Below, one piece after another: positions 62,357-64,000 of a stretch of 64,000 nucleotides of DNA. A program made the position numbers and the translations under genes. Origin of the DNA: JAEWSN01 sp942493335. Lineage in GTDB: Bacteria > Bacillota > Clostridia > DSM-8532. The stretch spans positions 2,418,001 through 2,482,000 of the forward strand of contig OW818693.1 in NCBI GenBank assembly GCA_942493335.1, given 5' to 3'. The notes beneath the pieces are model-generated. The model had not been told where the DNA came from, did not search any database, and saw nothing but the letters and a program-made list of their open reading frames with translations. Within the stretch, counting starts at the first letter, position 1; each line of letters starts with the position of its first letter.

Positions 62357-63475
62357 TCAGACGGGAACTTCATCCCGCTTTTCGGCGGGATTGGGAGCGA
62401 CTGCTCCGATCCGTTCCAGCTGCGCCTTCACCAGCTCCACCCCCAGCACAGTCAGTTCCTCGACCACAGCAGAGTCAATCTTCTTCGACATGGACAGGGA
62501 TATGCCTCCAGGCCCGAACAGCACAGCCAACTGCGCATTCGAAACGGCATTTATTGCGTGCAGGGTATGTCGATCCGCCCAGGCGGCCAATGCCTGCGCA
62601 GTCCGCGGCGTGATCAACTGCCTTGCCTCGGGTGCGCTGGCGAAAGTGGAGAAGCAGGTTTCAAGTCCCTCCGCCTCCAAAAGCAGCGGCCCTGCGCTGT
62701 CCATGCCGGGGGTATCCTGACTGGTGAACCCGTACATCATCATGGATCCCTGGGCAAACATGCGGTTGAAGGTTGAAAACATGCCGCCGGCACTCTGCGG
62801 AGGTTTCTGCGCCAGGTACAGGAATCCGCCGGGAACTGCGAAATCCTGCGAAGTCCAGCGGCCGACGCCGATGTTTCCGTCCAGTGCGGTCTGCATGTGC
62901 CAATGGACTCCGTCCGTTTCATGTGCGATGGCAGGACCCGTAATGCCGGATTGCTGAAAAACCGCACTCTGCGGAATGGCACTTCCGTTCCGGATGACGC
63001 CTGCATAAGGTCGGGTGGTTTCAGGAGCGGGCAGACCCAAAAAGGAGCAGATGGATTCCGCCATCTGCAGCTTCCCGAAAAACCCACCGCTTCCGTAGGA
63101 TCGGAATGGAACGACGGTTCCATCCTTCATGTCCGCCACAAGGGTGTAGGACGGCCCGGAACGATGGCCGCGCAGTTGTTTGGAATACCCGCTGAGCGTG
63201 ACCCGCACACCCGCGATCTGGTCAAGCTGGATCGCGCGCGATGTGCGTTTCAGCGGAGACTTGAAATCGAGCGTCAAGTGTCCGGACTGCCGCTCGATGA
63301 TGATCGTGAGAATGCTGGTGAATCCAAAGCCGACAAGACAGCCACCGATCATAAGAATTGCGACAAGGGCCGGAAAGGTGGGCAACCGCAGGAAAAAGAT
63401 GCCAGCCAGGATGAACACAGCCTCGAAGAACCAGATCCCGTAGGGGACATCGCGCAGGACCAGACGGTCATTCAT
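62357..63475 (-). CDS. Hypothetical membrane protein
   Basis: This 372-residue protein has two TM helices near the N-terminus (about 15-32 and 38-60) followed by a long soluble part of about 300 residues with no recognisable motif. A central segment is glycine- and methionine-rich (GGMFSTFNRMFAQGSMMMYGF). GGGAGGTGA precedes ATG 63475; the open frame continues 46 codons upstream but has no site. It ends 10 bases from the URO-D-like gene, in convergent orientation. The family is not recognised. Confidence 0.75.
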   Translation of the reverse strand: MNDRLVLRDVPYGIWFFEAVFILAGIFFLRLPTFPALVAILMIGGCLVGFGFTSILTIIIERQSGHLTLDFKSPLKRTSRAIQLDQIAGVRVTLSGYSKQLRGHRSGPSYTLVADMKDGTVVPFRSYGSGGFFGKLQMAESICSFLGLPAPETTRPYAGVIRNGSAIPQSAVFQQSGITGPAIAHETDGVHWHMQTALDGNIGVGRWTSQDFAVPGGFLYLAQKPPQSAGGMFSTFNRMFAQGSMMMYGFTSQDTPGMDSAGPLLLEAEGLETCFSTFASAPEARQLITPRTAQALAAWADRHTLHAINAVSNAQLAVLFGPGGISLSMSKKIDSAVVEELTVLGVELVKAQLERIGAVAPNPAEKRDEVPV

Positions 63476-63706
63476 TGGATCACCTCCCGAATTGTGTTTA
63501 TCACATTCATCCGAAAAGTACCAGATTCTTCTCAATGATTTGCCCTGCATCTGTGATCTCGGAAAAGCTGCACATCTACGCCCCGCAAATCGCAAACCGA
63601 ACAAAAACTGCATGATATGCGGTCAAATCTCCTCTTTCATCTTCTCCCCCAGTCTGTAAAAATGGTGGCGGGGGCGTGAATGGCCCCGCGCAGGGGGGAA
63701 ACCAAA

Positions 63707-64000
63707 ATGGAATTCGCATTGACGACAGGATGGAAACTGTTCGAGGAATCACTGGACACAGGCCCGGATTGCGCAGGAGAAGTTCCTACAAATCCTGATG
63801 CCGGGTTCGAGGTTGCGCTTCCCTGTGACGTGCATGTCCCGCTGATTGCGGCCGGTCTCATCCCGGAACCGCTTGAAGGCCTGAATGCTGCGGAATGCGG
63901 CTGGGTTGAGGATCGATCCTGGTGGTTCGTCAACGCCTTTTCGATGTCACCCTCCTTTCTGGATGCGGACCGCGTGTTGCTTTCCATGGAAATGATCGAT
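63707..64000 (+). CDS. Glycoside hydrolase family 2 protein (beta-mannosidase-like), N-terminal fragment
   Basis: This is the first 98 codons of a gene that runs off the right edge. The peptide MEFALTTGWKLFEE, then VALPCDVHVPLIAAGLIPEPLEGLN and CGWVEDRSWWFVNAF, matches the sugar-binding N-terminal domain of beta-mannosidases of family 2. A GGGGGGAAA stretch lies upstream, and a short gap separates it from the divergent membrane protein gene. The catalytic domain is not visible. Its closeness to the AraC regulator suggests a sugar-use locus continuing to the right. Confidence 0.8.
   Translation, partial: MEFALTTGWKLFEESLDTGPDCAGEVPTNPDAGFEVALPCDVHVPLIAAGLIPEPLEGLNAAECGWVEDRSWWFVNAFSMSPSFLDADRVLLSMEMID

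Overview
The window looks like chromosome of an anaerobic, motile member of the Bacillota (Firmicutes) with fairly high GC. The strongest evidence is a complete ctsR-mcsA-mcsB-clpC heat-shock operon with its own CtsR operator, together with AGGAGG-type ribosome binding sites and sigma-A-type promoters. An A-type flavodiiron protein, a rubrerythrin under a PerR-like regulator and a hemerythrin fit an anaerobe that has to detoxify oxygen. The genus cannot be read from the sequence alone. Nearly all single-copy housekeeping genes are intact.

Layout. 1-6.35 kb is housekeeping on the minus strand: a YhcH-family start, a flavodiiron protein, uvrA with a LexA-like box, a DUF1653 protein, and rplM-rpsI with a structured leader. 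6.5-19.6 kb holds signalling and proteostasis: a GGDEF/EAL protein, a chemoreceptor, the clpC operon and a PAS-GGDEF-HD-GYP protein. 19.7-25.3 kb has an epimerase, a 49-residue membrane protein, a 19-bp tandem repeat, an orphan antitoxin and a CheB-CheR-PAS gene broken by one extra G. 25.3-31 kb carries glmS, a hemerythrin, a phosphodiesterase, a 17-bp degenerate repeat, a glycosyltransferase and a phospholipase C-like protein.

31.1-42 kb is a plus-strand block: a sugar-type ABC ATPase, a 1,020-residue glycosidase-like protein, and a 2,132-residue secreted protein that combines metallophosphatase, lectin-like, GDPD and S-layer-type domains. 42.0-43.85 kb is an AT-rich patch in which a membrane protein and an Mrr-type endonuclease are each followed by an attC-like imperfect palindrome, like integron cassettes without an integrase. 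44-47.4 kb has a metallo-hydrolase and a FIST/histidine-kinase pair. 47.8-51.2 kb has a PhnP-like hydrolase, then a 2'-5' RNA ligase-like gene and a decayed second copy of it that bracket a second AT-rich, decaying island.

51.2-64 kb returns to ordinary genes: a small regulator, perR-rbr with a Per box, an MFS transporter, a three-gene ABC importer, a kinase-like protein, an alkyltransferase-like protein, a divergent araC/uroD-like pair, a membrane protein and the start of a family 2 glycoside hydrolase.

The most interesting items are the cassette-like array, the duplicated-gene-flanked island with several homopolymer frameshifts, the glycosidase-like protein of unknown substrate, the large surface protein, and two intergenic tandem repeats. 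Functions come from motif recognition by eye; no database search was possible.
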